NCBI GenBank assembly: GCA_030770425.1
Contig: JASJFT010000021.1
Span: 248,001-312,000, forward strand
Length of the DNA stretch: 64,000 nucleotides
Origin: Darksidea phi
Lineage: Eukaryota > Ascomycota > Dothideomycetes > Pleosporales > Lentitheciaceae
Direction: 5' to 3'
The notes under the pieces were generated by a model that saw only the letters and a program-made list of their open reading frames with translations, was not told where the DNA came from and made no database searches. The position numbers were made by a program, and so were the translations under genes. This document shows, piece after piece, positions 54,725-64,000 of the stretch. Position 1 is the stretch's first letter. Each line of letters opens with the position of its first letter.

Positions 54725-56258
54725 CTAATCCAGCTCCTGTAGACCAAGGTGAATAGTTAGGGCTCCAGTACTAACATGTGCCTCCATCTGAGACTCTCCC
54801 CTCCCTCTCTTCGCTGTTACATACCCCTCGCCTCGCTTTATATCCTCAAGCAAGTTTCCATCAAATTCTAACTTGCCATGCTCAATCTTGCCTTCCATCT
54901 TGCCCCACCAAGCAAAGGGGTAATCTACCCATAATTCCCCCTCCCCAACTTCGTGCTTGCTGACAGTGTTGAGAAGCGGATTATAATTCCCATCAAGTGA
55001 TTCATTGGGCGGACTATAAAGCGTCACCCAAGAGTCGCCAGATCTCGAAGTCGTATATATTTCACTCGTGGCATTTGGACTGGCAGCACCGTATGACCTG
55101 ATCGCTGTCTTAATGGTGCCGCTGATGCTGGAAATGTTTGTGTGTACACCGTGCGGTACCACCGCGCTAATATCGCCTGAAACCGACTCAATCTTAGTTC
55201 GATGCGTATAGACTTTTGCGGGCCACACTACATTGATGAGACCCACACGAACTCTGCCAGACACAGTCGAGATCGAAATACTCTTTGGATCGAATGGCAC
55301 ACCTTCAGTGAGCCTAGGACAGATAAAGGCGCCAATTCCGCCATCCTCGTTGCGGAGTTCGAGGTTCTCGTCTGGAATGAACCAGCCAAAAATGATCCCA
55401 TCAATCGAGCTAATGGAGACGTTATGTGCGATTAAGGGATCATTGTAGGGGAAGCGAGAGTCCATAAACAAGTCGCCATGCGAGGTATGTGTAATTAGGT
55501 TGTTAATCTCCCAGCCAAGCGAGGGTTCGTAGTCGATGTCGAAAATACTAGTTCGGATGTCGAACCAATCTAATGAACGTTTAGGCCATGGTCGAAGAAG
55601 TACTAGTATCTCAACTTCTGTGCAGACATCGCTGTCGTCCCTGAAAGTATAGTCGATATTCAGCACGGAGTCTGATTTGTGCAAGTGCACGTTTTTAAGG
55701 TCCTTCTCGTCGCTAGAGCGAATGATAACGTGGACCTCCATATCAGAAGCTTGAGAGGAACTTCCTCGGTCAACGGTTATGTGACCTCGAAGGCTCTTGC
55801 GGGATTCGGGAACTGAGGAATCGAGTAGCTGCCATCGGTTCGCGGCTGCGCCATCGCCCGTGAAGTTGAAGCCGAACTGGCGATTCCTAGAGGAGACGAC
55901 GGATGAACAGCCCTTATCTTGAATTCCCTCTTGCGGCATTTTGTGGAGATTGAATTCTATTTGGGGAAATAGGATCGTGTCATTGGAGATTTTCCGGGGT
56001 GTGTATCGGGAGATGTTCCAGGAGAGAGACAGGAGAGTCAACAACAGGAGAGAGTAATAGAAGGGCCGAAGAAAGTGTCGCCATGATCTCGTATGGGACT
56101 TATAGGTCGATTCCTGATGCTCGACATGCTGCCCAATGTTAGATTTAGCATTGGGAAGCGGGGGTGATGCTAACATTCGCGAGCTCCAAGTCACTATTGC
56201 CCTGCGACCGCTCTTCGAGGAGGGGCTTTTTCTCGTTAACAACTTTCTCAGTTGCCAT
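54725..56258 (-). CDS. Single-pass membrane protein with DUF4097-like beta-helical ectodomain
   Basis: Exon 1 (56175-56258) encodes MATEKVVNEKKPLLEERSQG and a few more residues. A 46-nt intron (56129-56174) with a CTAAC branch site leads to exon 2 (54725-56128), giving 495 residues. A hydrophobic segment (FYYSLLLLTLLSLSW) at about residue 52 predicts a signal anchor with a short cytosolic tail. The ectodomain has the repetitive ISSIDG.., ISTVSGRVRVG, IESVSGDISAVVPHG and ISSISGTIKTA pattern of DUF4097-like beta-strand repeats, which are common in fungal and bacterial surface proteins. The function is unknown. A much longer frame lies upstream of exon 2 but has no sensible start, so splicing is preferred. 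Confidence 0.8.
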
Positions 56259-57342
56259 GCCGGTGAAGACAAGTTGTATCTTAGGATAAGTGCGGGAAAG
56301 TAAGTTGGCTGGAAATTTGTTAAAGTCGGAATACTGCACACTGAGTCTTCGCAGTGTGTTGGCGCATTCGGGCTGTGTCGGGCTGTGTCGGGCTGTGCCG
56401 CGCTACTGTGTAAGACATGCTGTTTTAAATAAGTTGCACGACGCCGCTTGCGCCGCTTCCTCTCATGCATTCTCCTCCAAGACAAACCAACCCTCAGAAG
56501 GAAGCAGCTCCTATAATTATCATGCTCAATCGGCACGGGTCCACTGCGGGGACCAAAACATGGTCCGCTGCGAGACCCAAAATGGGTTTAGGCATGCCTA
56601 GGTTCTCCTAGCCAATAGGGTGCATGTTCAGTTTTGAACGTGCCTCTGATGTGCAGCTGCGTGGCGCAGTTGCTGAGTCACCTGGCCAGTTCAAAAGCGT
56701 CCTGACTTCCAATCTTTAGCGCCCTTTTGCGCCACCTATGGCAACGCTCCGTGCCTCGCTTCGTCCCTGGAACGAAAGAAATCTTTTGCGCAAGTACGAG
56801 AGGCTTTGATCTTGTGAAACATATAATACTTGGAGTTGTGGTGGTAGTTACCGTGGTGTCCGGAGCTGGTCCCAAATCGATCCCGTTCCCGAGATCCATT
56901 TCGCACCTGGGACAAACCTTCAACTCTAACGGTCCTGCGGCCTCTGGGGGAGCACAATCAAGAGCGGTGCTTAATAGGCTGGGCATTTTGTAGATAGTCA
57001 CGGCATTATTTGATTTCTGTGTGCGCCGTGTGGTGACTCATCTTCTGGTCGTGTGCGGCTAATCCTCCCGCGCCGGAACGAAATATCTTTCAAGCAACTG
57101 AACCCTCTTCCACAAGGTCCTATCAAGTTATATTTATGATAATATTATTCTTTGGGTAATTTTCCCTTACAAACTAGCGTGCAACCAAAAAATACATAGA
57201 TTTGGTTTTGCTGTTGATCGTTCATCTCGGAGCATCCAAATCCGTCTCAGCTCTGCACCTCCGCCACTACGGTTCCGAGCACCCCTAATATAGGGGTACT
57301 AGCCCCCCTAATTATGGAATTATTATAATAATATTATATTTG
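56259..57342. other. Intergenic region
   Basis: Short CGGGCTGTGT triplet repeat at about 56377-56400. No gene recognised. Confidence 0.4.
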
Positions 57343-57500
57343 ATTTGGATTTGTATAGTAGGAGTCTCTTTAGAAGGTCGGTACGAAACACAGTAGGAGT
57401 TTGTATATAGTAGAGGTGCTATACCTACACCTTATACACGATAATAGAGCTGTAGAGCTGTATATAGTAATACCGACGAGGTAATGTTTCGAACATTGAG
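57343..57500 (+). repeat. Dispersed repeat family A, copy 2 (longest)
   Basis: The fullest copy: GGATTTG, AGGAGTCTCTTT, GGTCGGTACGAAACACAGTA, GGAGTTTGTATATAG, CTATACCTACACCTTATACA and the GTAATACCGACGAGGTAATG tail. Confidence 0.8.
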
Positions 57501-57632
57501 GCGACGAGAAATGACATGTGCTGCCGAACTACAGAGCCTGGTTGGGAGACCAACAGCGGTAGCGATGAGTTAGCGCACCTACACTACCATCCACAGTATA
57601 AAAATTGCCTGCGATAATACCAGCATCCCACC

Positions 57633-57702
57633 CACTACATCTATCTCTTATCCTCAGCCAGCTACCTCACTACATCCATCTCTTATCCTCAGCCAGCTTC
57701 CT
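57633..57702 (+). repeat. Two tandem 35-bp units
   Basis: Two adjacent copies beginning CACTACAT and ending CCAGCTACCT or CCAGCTTCCT, differing at two positions. They lie in the leader of the small gene at 57725. Confidence 0.9.
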
Positions 57703-57724
57703 CACATCAACACCCACCAACCAC

Positions 57725-57973
57725 ATGTCTTCACCAACGATCGTTCGCCTAGTCCTTCAGCAGGATAAACTAGAGCACAACAGCCTATTCGAGTACAGCG
57801 CTCTAAACCTTTCGAATATCGCGGCGGAGCATCCCCGGCGCTACAGGCGGGAGGTGCTGTCGACAGGGCTCCTCGACCACAACAACTATTGGTACAAAAC
57901 CAACTACACGTTGGACATGTTCAAGGGAACGAGCGGCGACAGGTTTCTACGTCATATAACTCAACAACCTTAA
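57725..57973 (+). CDS. Small hypothetical protein (82 residues)
   Basis: ATG after a pyrimidine-rich leader (CACC..CCACATG), with a TATA-like AGTATAAAAATTG about 130 bp upstream. The product (MSSPTIVRLVLQQDKLEH and so on) has no recognised domain. It may be a truncated or orphan gene; only the leader and the clean frame support it. Confidence 0.35.
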   Translation: MSSPTIVRLVLQQDKLEHNSLFEYSALNLSNIAAEHPRRYRREVLSTGLLDHNNYWYKTNYTLDMFKGTSGDRFLRHITQQP

Positions 57974-58060
57974 TATTATATACTTACCCTCTCGCTCCTC
58001 CTTAATAATAATATAATAAGAACTATATAGTTTATACGACTAAGTAAGGTACCCTCCTAA

Positions 58061-58175
58061 GCTCGATATACGCTAGCTACTAAGTTCGATATAGGTCAGC
58101 CGCTGAGCTCTGTATCAGCCAGCTACTGAGCTCGATATCAGCTAGCTACTGAGCTCGATATAGGCCAGCCGCTGA
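58061..58175 (+). repeat. Five 23-bp tandem units
   Basis: Units start at 58061, 58084, 58107, 58130 and 58153. Each reads G(C/T)TC..TAT..C(A/C)GC(T/C)(A/G)CT(A/G)A with an exact 23-bp period. Confidence 0.9.
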
Positions 58176-58180
58176 GCTCA

Positions 58181-58257
58181 CGCGATTAGTCGTTTAATCG
58201 CGAGGGCTGTTGGTTCGCTGTACCTGGTGAGTCCTCACGATTAGTGGACTAATCGTG
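58181..58257. repeat. Two similar perfect hairpins
   Basis: CGCGATTAGTCGTTTAATCG plus CG at 58181-58202, and CACGATTAGTGGACTAATCG plus TG at 58236-58257, are each self-complementary with 8-9 bp stems. Both are followed by GAGGGCT or ATGGCT, so they also form a direct repeat. Confidence 0.8.
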
Positions 58258-58698
58258 ATGGCTCTAGATAGTATATAAAGTAATAGGAGAAATTAATTTT
58301 TTTAGAATATTTTACTATCTTTTAAGTGTTTTTTTTTTTTTTTTTTTTAAATTCTTCCTATTCTCCTTAAGGAAAAGCTGCAATGCGCAACTATCCTATT
58401 ATAGGGTATTCTAATGATAACTTGTAAATATCTGAAAACCAGTACAGTAATAGTATCTGTCTGTACATGACACGAGCTTCATCCGACATGAGGTTCAACA
58501 CGATATTTAATATACATTATTAATTATGACAGCTAATTAATAGAGGCCGAAAACTACATATATTGTCATGTATACCATCTCAATAAAAGAAATGGCGATG
58601 CTCCATAGTCTCATTCTTGTTCTGAAAATTTTGGATTCGCACTTCGCCAGGTCCACTGTTCTGGGATAAAACCGTATTATCTCCGCCATCATAATCTA
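58258..58698. other. AT-rich spacer
   Basis: Contains an 18-T run at about 58331-58348. No gene seen. Confidence 0.4.
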
Positions 58699-59031
58699 TC
58701 ACGAAAATGTTAAAGTCTGAGATCCATCTTCACCGATGGTGCAGCTAAAGTCAACTCTAGTGTCAACATGCTCATAATCATCTTCAACCGTTTTCATATC
58801 GATGCGCCCACACTCAGATACTTCGACTCTATAGAGCGGACCTTCAACTACCTTAATATCGATACACTCGCCCTTGAGTAGTCGAAAGACGAATCGCTCG
58901 CTACTATTTACTACCACTTCGACAGGCGTACCTCCAAGTCCTCTAGTATGGGGGGTTTCTTCTTCAGCCCTTCCAACATAAAAAAAGTCCTCTTTGCTCA
59001 GTTGCATAATTATAGTCACCAATTGAGGCAT
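58699..59031 (-). CDS. Small hypothetical protein (110 residues)
   Basis: ATG at 59031 (MPQLVTIIMQLSKEDFFYVG); the frame is clean to a TAA at 58699. The rest alternates hydrophobic and polar residues (VEVVVNSSERFVFRLLKGE, IDIKVVEGPLYRVEV), suggesting a small beta-sheet protein. No family recognised and no signal peptide. Confidence 0.45.
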   Translation of the reverse strand: MPQLVTIIMQLSKEDFFYVGRAEEETPHTRGLGGTPVEVVVNSSERFVFRLLKGECIDIKVVEGPLYRVEVSECGRIDMKTVEDDYEHVDTRVDFSCTIGEDGSQTLTFS

Positions 59032-59226
59032 TTTGGAGTAGGGTTATTGTTGAGTATAGGATAAGGAAACTATAGGGAAGTACCTTTAGTTATTTTTATA
59101 CTAGATTAGCTACAGAGCTATTGTTCATTGACATAATGGTTATAAAAGAACGATGTGCACTTACAATGTGTATATGCATTCACAATACCACTTCGAGGCA
59201 ATTATAGAGGGGCTTTATCGAGGCAT

Positions 59227-60499
59227 GGCACGCTCTCTTTCATGAGGCTCGGGCCGTTGCCCTCGTACTCACGCCGTGACGCCTTAGGCTGCAATCCCCT
59301 CTGGTTTCAACAACCTTCTTACGCTTTAAGGTATTCGGGACGAAATATCTTTTTTAGCGCCTTTGGGGTTATTCCGTGAGTTTGACGACGCGATAGCGGT
59401 TACTCATTCGATACGGTTGAATATAAGATGGTGGTACAGTGATGCGCCGGCTAAACACGTAACATGGCTTTTGATGCGGGTCTGTACCAAGTATGGCATA
59501 GCTTACCAGCAGCGGGTACGTTGAATGGAATTTCACCAGTGGCGACAGGGCGAAGAGACATGATGAGTTTGGAGTTGAGACAAGAGAGACAGCGCACCTG
59601 AGATCAGGAAAACAGAGAAGTAACACAAGCTTGGTGGATGCACGGGCCGGCTTGCATGCCGATTGAGATCGTAGTCAACGATATCGCAAACTTGGGTGCC
59701 CCTTTAAGTGGTACAAGGCGCAGCAGCTTGTTTGCAATTAGCGCTAGTATAACCAAACCTGCAGGTGGGGGCACGTTAAATATACGGAGCTAGCTCGGTC
59801 TACTGCAACGGCCTTCTGCAATTAACTGAGGGAAATCGCTTTGTACAGCCGCCTGTAAGCCCCAGCCGTCTGGTGCTGCTCCATGCGCAGAAGTACCGTT
59901 ATACCTGCATGGTCGTCCGCGCGGCGCGGCGCCTCAATCAAGCAGGTAGCACCAGCACCTCGACCGATCCCTAATGCTGTAGGCAGCACAAGGTTCTCGC
60001 AGAGAGAGGTAAATGGGAATGTGGTGTTACTGTCAGCTACAACTCCGCAGTGTCGGATTCCGAAGGTGTATGAGCATCACATCAGATGCCCTGCTACCTA
60101 CATTAGCGCCCAAAGTCATATGAGCTTTTGGACCGATAAGAAGCGATAGATTGAACCGACCTAGCGGTGCCAATACACCTGCGTACGCCGCAAGAGGAAG
60201 GCATCAAGTCTCCGGACTCCAAAGTTTTGGTCCACGCCACACCAACAGCTCTACATCCACATTGGAGATAGAGTGACTACAGAGTATGATTTGCGGTATC
60301 GAATGAGTAGCAGCCATCGCGTCGTCAAACTCGCGGAATAACCCAAAAAGGTGACACGAAAAGGCATTTCGTCCCGAATGCCTTGAAACGCAAGAAGGTT
60401 GTTGGTTGCAGTCAGTGCCTGTGATTGCCTGAGGTTCACGTCACGGCATGACTGCGAGGGTAACGGCCGAGCCTCATAAAAGAGGGCGTGGCGCGTGCC
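59227..60499. mobile_element. Putative non-autonomous element bounded by inverted family-B repeats
   Basis: Left arm 59227-59413 is family B in plus orientation and right arm 60297-60499 is the same family inverted, so both outer ends start with GGCACGC read inward and both inner ends finish at ATTCGATA. The 0.9-kb interior has no gene. It could be a MITE-like or foldback element, or two independent insertions. I could not identify a clear target-site duplication. Confidence 0.5.
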
Positions 60500-60789
60500 T
60501 TGATTTGCGGTATTTTATCACATGATGTGTCGGTGAGAGCTGGCTGACGGTGCGAATCCGAGCATGTTAGAAGATTGTGTTCTCACATAGAGGGCTTGCA
60601 GACCAAGGAGCAGCGTCACAGCTGCAAAACACAGTACGAGTACCCATAATGATCGTTACTATGACGCACAGTTAAAGAACTAGAAAGAAAATAAGGGATA
60701 TGTGCCATCCTCGAAGGCAGCCGCTGCCAGAAACTTAGAGTGGTGCTTCGACAAGAAATATCTGCTTCCCCCAATTCAATAGTTCGAGA

Positions 60790-61884
60790 CTAGTTCGCAA
60801 GTCCGAAAAATGCCTTCGCTTCCTTCACGGCGCTCTTGACCTCGTTCTCAAATCCCACAGCTCCACCAACAAGCAAAACATCATGCATCGCGTCCTTCGT
60901 TTCCACAAAGCACACGCCATTCCCTTCCATAGCCCTCATTCTCTCCACGAACAGACTAACATCATCGTAAAAAAGTTCAACAGATCCCGCGTTCACAAAG
61001 ATTGGAGTATGAGACCGAAACGGGTGCTCCAAGGGACGAAGATAGCGGTCAGTCTCCTCAGTGCGATAGTTGGAAGCGGGTCCGTACGCCTCACTTCCCC
61101 ACCTTAACAGGCCAGAGTTAAGGAAATCAATACTGAGGTTCTTATTCTTGGCATGCTGTGCAATGGCGAAGTCGCTGACATCGACCCAAGGTGACCAAAG
61201 CATCACACCGCGCGGAGAGGGCAATGTCTTTTTGTTCTCAATGTATCGTATCAGACCGATAGCAATGCTCCCACCAGCCGAATCTCCTGAGATGAGAATA
61301 TTCTCAGGTCGAACGCCTCGTTCCAGTACATGTTGATAGAAGCTCACAGCGTCTTGAAGCGCGGCTGGGAACTTGGACTTATCGTCTCTGGCGAGCCTGT
61401 ACTGCGCATAGAATGTCGTTGCGCCTAACTCTTCTTTGAATACTTTCGCGGGAGGTGTGCCTGTCTGTACAGGATCCGTGGCTAGCACGAATGCTCCTCC
61501 CTGGAAATGAATAACGACTCTCGCGGGCTCAGGACCTGGTAGGGCTGTGGGGAGCCATACTGCCGGCATAGGCGTCGGTTTGATCTTGTCATGTTTGAGA
61601 ACACCAGTGTATAATTCGGACGTCCCGGGTTGAACTAGCACGTAGCGCTCTTTAAGCTTCGAGGCGCTTGCATAACTGGGCTTGAGTCGAGTGTGCGTTG
61701 CGTACGCGAAGAAGAGTCGCATGTATTCGTTGCCGATCGCCTTTTTGAGGGTCCAGCTTGGAACGATTCGGCGGCTTTTGAAAGCATAGAGGAGAGAAAG
61801 AATGAAGAGGTAAGGTGGGGCAATGGCGATAAAGGCAAGCGTAGCAATAGCTTTGAAAGGGTGATTGGAAAGAAGTGGAGCCAT
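60790..61884 (-). CDS. Alpha/beta hydrolase, hormone-sensitive-lipase type
   Basis: 364 residues from MAPLLSNHPFKAI; the frame is open further, with another ATG at 62178 (462 residues), so the start is uncertain. A hydrophobic N-terminal segment (IAIAPPYLFILSLLYAF) suggests a membrane anchor or signal anchor. HFQGGAFVLA is the oxyanion-hole HGG-type motif with an unusual Gln, and ILISGDSAGGSIAIG carries the catalytic Ser. FVNAGSVELFYDD and DAMHDVLL supply the likely acid and His. Such enzymes hydrolyse esters of many kinds; some serve in fungal secondary metabolism. No biosynthetic neighbours are present here. Confidence 0.82.
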   Translation of the reverse strand: MAPLLSNHPFKAIATLAFIAIAPPYLFILSLLYAFKSRRIVPSWTLKKAIGNEYMRLFFAYATHTRLKPSYASASKLKERYVLVQPGTSELYTGVLKHDKIKPTPMPAVWLPTALPGPEPARVVIHFQGGAFVLATDPVQTGTPPAKVFKEELGATTFYAQYRLARDDKSKFPAALQDAVSFYQHVLERGVRPENILISGDSAGGSIAIGLIRYIENKKTLPSPRGVMLWSPWVDVSDFAIAQHAKNKNLSIDFLNSGLLRWGSEAYGPASNYRTEETDRYLRPLEHPFRSHTPIFVNAGSVELFYDDVSLFVERMRAMEGNGVCFVETKDAMHDVLLVGGAVGFENEVKSAVKEAKAFFGLAN

Positions 61885-63545
61885 TGTAAAGCCTTCGATT
61901 GTCGTGCAAATATGAACGTAAGTAGACGAATCCTTCTTGATATCAAGTAGCTTGGATTTGAGCCTTATTTGGTCTGACCCGAATATTCGTGGAGAAGTGC
62001 TGTCGTAGAGGCAGAAGAGAGGAATGGTTCGGGCGTAGCTTTGCCACATGCAGCGCCAACACTGCGCTCGGCCCATGCACGAAGAAGATACTCCGTGCTT
62101 ACCGCCATAATTTAACTGCACCGGGCTACCATATCTTAGGGAAACGTCTTTCGGTTGCTGAATCCACTCGGGGTCCATGGTGCTGGGGAAACATGAGGCG
62201 CAGCCGAGTGAATGGATTCTACAGCGCTGTACGGCGAAGCTAGCTATTAATATCGCCCTGGGCAGGGTAAAAACTGTTGGATGAGTTGTTCAGCATTCGT
62301 AGATAAGCATTTACTAGCAACATTGGCGCGACATGGTTTTCTATATCGGAACTCAACACTCAGGTAGAGTAAGAATATTACGTCCACAGCCATGGATAGA
62401 GAAAGTATGGCAGTTATAGGTTAAAAGTTTTAATAGGTAGGCGCAGAGCGCAGTTATGAAGGGGCCCCTTTTTTTATCATAGGACTATATTAGAATATAT
62501 ATTACGTCACGGAGGGCTAAGATAACGCCAATTTGCTGCTGTGGATGTTCTGGTGGGGCGAAGTACTTTATCAGACGCGGCGTGGACGCTCAAGAAAGCG
62601 CTCAGTATTTGTTAGCGTCTCACAGTTTATTGCTTGTTGCGGCGCAGGCGATCTCGACGCCGTAGCGTTGTCATGCAGCACGGTGGAGAAGGAGGGGCAA
62701 CATCCAATTGATCATTGGCTTTACTACATCGTTGTGCTAGCGAAGGTTCTCCAGGATATGGACTCACGAGGTCGAAATATACTACTTTGTCTCTAGCCCT
62801 TCATACCGCGTCTTCCCTATTAGAAATGGATGGGCCGTTCATACAAGAATTTTCGCAGCTAATCAAGTATTTACAGGGTCTCTGTTCCGAAGCAAATTCC
62901 ACTTTCCAAAAGCGGCTAGTGATCTGTGACTTCATCTCTGCTATTTAAGTGAATATCACACAACCTCACTCTTTTGTTCAGTGTGATCGAAAGAAAGGCA
63001 GCAGCAGGTGTTGGCCAATCCAAGCTAATTGTAGACCATACCATAACCACTGGGACGTTCACTGCGGACAAAAACGTCTCGAATCAGTGAACCGATTTTA
63101 GCGCAGCCGACTTGTACAGCTTTCCACGTTGACTCACTCGCCGGTTGGGGCACTCATCCAGTGTCTGTAGTAGTTCGTCTGTTGAAGTAGCTGGTGCCTA
63201 CAGCGCAGGCGTTATCTCAAGAGAGTCAGCATAAACCATCGTTTATTCCGAAGTGCAGTAGCATCGAGTCTCCTATCCTCAGCAAGGGGTTGTCGCGGGG
63301 CAGGGTTGTCGCGGGGCAATGTTGTCTGTTGGAATGTCCGCAACTCAGACACAGGAATATCTACGTCGGTATACGGATGGGTAGTATTGTCAACACGGTG
63401 TATCCGTCGGATATGTCAATAGTCCCAATAACACAATAGTGGCTGGAGCTAAAGTCGGCATTGACAAACTCAAGAGACATGGTTAGTTACATGTACGAGG
63501 CTCTAACAAAGAGGGACTTGCAATGCTATGATGGAATAACTGGGT
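61885..63545. other. Gene-poor spacer
   Basis: No supported gene beyond the possible upstream extension of the hydrolase to 62178. AT-rich at 62270-62530. GTTGTCGCGGGGCA occurs twice at about 63289-63319. Confidence 0.4.
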
Positions 63546-63650
63546 TTGAATGAGTAACAGCCATTGCGTGGTCACACTCGCGGAATAGCTCAAAAAGGTA
63601 ACAACAAAAGGTATGTCTTCCCGAATCCCTTGAAACGCAAAGAGGTCGTT
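63546..63650 (-). repeat. Dispersed repeat family B, copy 4 (partial, inverted)
   Basis: Matches the inner half of the family: GAATGAGTAACAGCCAT, CACTCGCGGAATAGCTCAAA and CCTTGAAACGCAA, stopping at the CAACGACC-like block. Confidence 0.75.
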
Positions 63651-63899
63651 GAAACCATTAGAAACTTAGAAATATAACAATAGAAGAATACTCGTAGAGA
63701 TCTGGATACAGAGCAGGAGCTAAAAGTGGCAATAATATGTAATCACAAAACCAAGCGGGTGATATGGATAATACATAGCTTCCATTGTCTGGCTCAAAAC
63801 ACTAGCGGTCTCGACGCCTACAGTGACCATATTAAGCAGAAGGGTGTCCATTAGAGCGGGATAGAAGCATGTTTGCCTCTGTAGGAGCCATTATTTGTT

Positions 63900-64000
63900 T
63901 TGGATTTGCATAGTGGGAGACTCTTTTGTAAGATCCGCACGAAACGTAGTAGGAGTTTGTACACGATAGAGGTGCTATAGTAGGAGCGTTGATAGTTATG
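63900..64000 (+). repeat. Dispersed repeat family A, copy 3 (runs into window end)
   Basis: TGGATTTGCATAGTGGGAGA, CTCTTTTGTAAGATCCGCAC, GAAACGTAGTAGGAGTTTGT, GATAGAGGTGCTATAG as in the copy at 57343. The right end may lie outside the window. Confidence 0.8.

Noticed and set aside
54725..56536. 603-codon minus-strand frame as the full gene
   Set aside because: Its N-terminal 130 codons are motif-free and the first ATG context is poor. A short exon with a 46-nt intron and a CTAAC branch site gives a compact membrane protein instead.

Overview
The window reads as nuclear DNA of a filamentous ascomycete. Genes carry short 46-85 nt introns with GT..CTAAC/CTGAC..AG signals, the 5S rRNA gene stands alone rather than in the rDNA array, and the gene families are Pezizomycotina-type: an ENA-type sodium P-ATPase, a two-domain FEX fluoride exporter, an NLR-like relic and an M35 peptidase relic. 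Several dead genes carry nonsense codons explainable as CAA/CAG/CGA to TAA/TAG/TGA, as expected from repeat-induced point mutation (RIP). The best guess is Dothideomycetes, perhaps Pleosporales; the lineage is inference.

Layout. 0-8 kb: a fungal F-box/DUF-like gene, a coiled-coil hypothetical, a RIP-like RING relic, a HOT13-type CHY zinc-finger gene, triosephosphate isomerase, and a divergent pair of mL43 (MRPL51) and U1-70K. 8-13 kb: gene-poor, with a RING-H2 gene and an eroded frame. 13-20 kb: an intronless, GC-rich 1288-residue protein joining an RNase T2 domain to a berberine-bridge-type FAD oxidase and ending in HDEL, divergent from a GMC flavo-oxidoreductase across a promoter region with a ~131-bp triplication. 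20-22.5 kb: truncated NLR relic, then two A-tailed repeat modules. 23-25 kb: secreted protein with a huge Asn/Gly/Ala array and an assembly gap. 26.6-34.2 kb: housekeeping block (SDR reductase, uracil phosphoribosyltransferase, fluoride exporter, DOT1 H3K79 methyltransferase). 34.8-38.2 kb: 5S rRNA gene and pieces of a SNF2-helicase relic. 39.6-42 kb: a repeat and a hypothetical gene. 42.2-45.6 kb: ENA-type Na+ ATPase. 46.8-48.6 kb: RING and metallopeptidase relics. 49.7-56.3 kb: two-fold-repeat hypothetical, secreted SGNH hydrolase, membrane-anchored DUF4097-like protein. 57-64 kb: repeat-rich, with two small ORFs and an alpha/beta hydrolase.

The genome alternates compact housekeeping islands with AT-richer repeat or relic tracts. 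Two dispersed repeat families (four copies each) punctuate the tracts. The strongest candidate for something undescribed is the ER-targeted RNase T2 / FAD-oxidase fusion at 13.2-17.1 kb with its divergent GMC partner. Exon borders were set by eye from splice signals and reading phase and may be off by a base or two.
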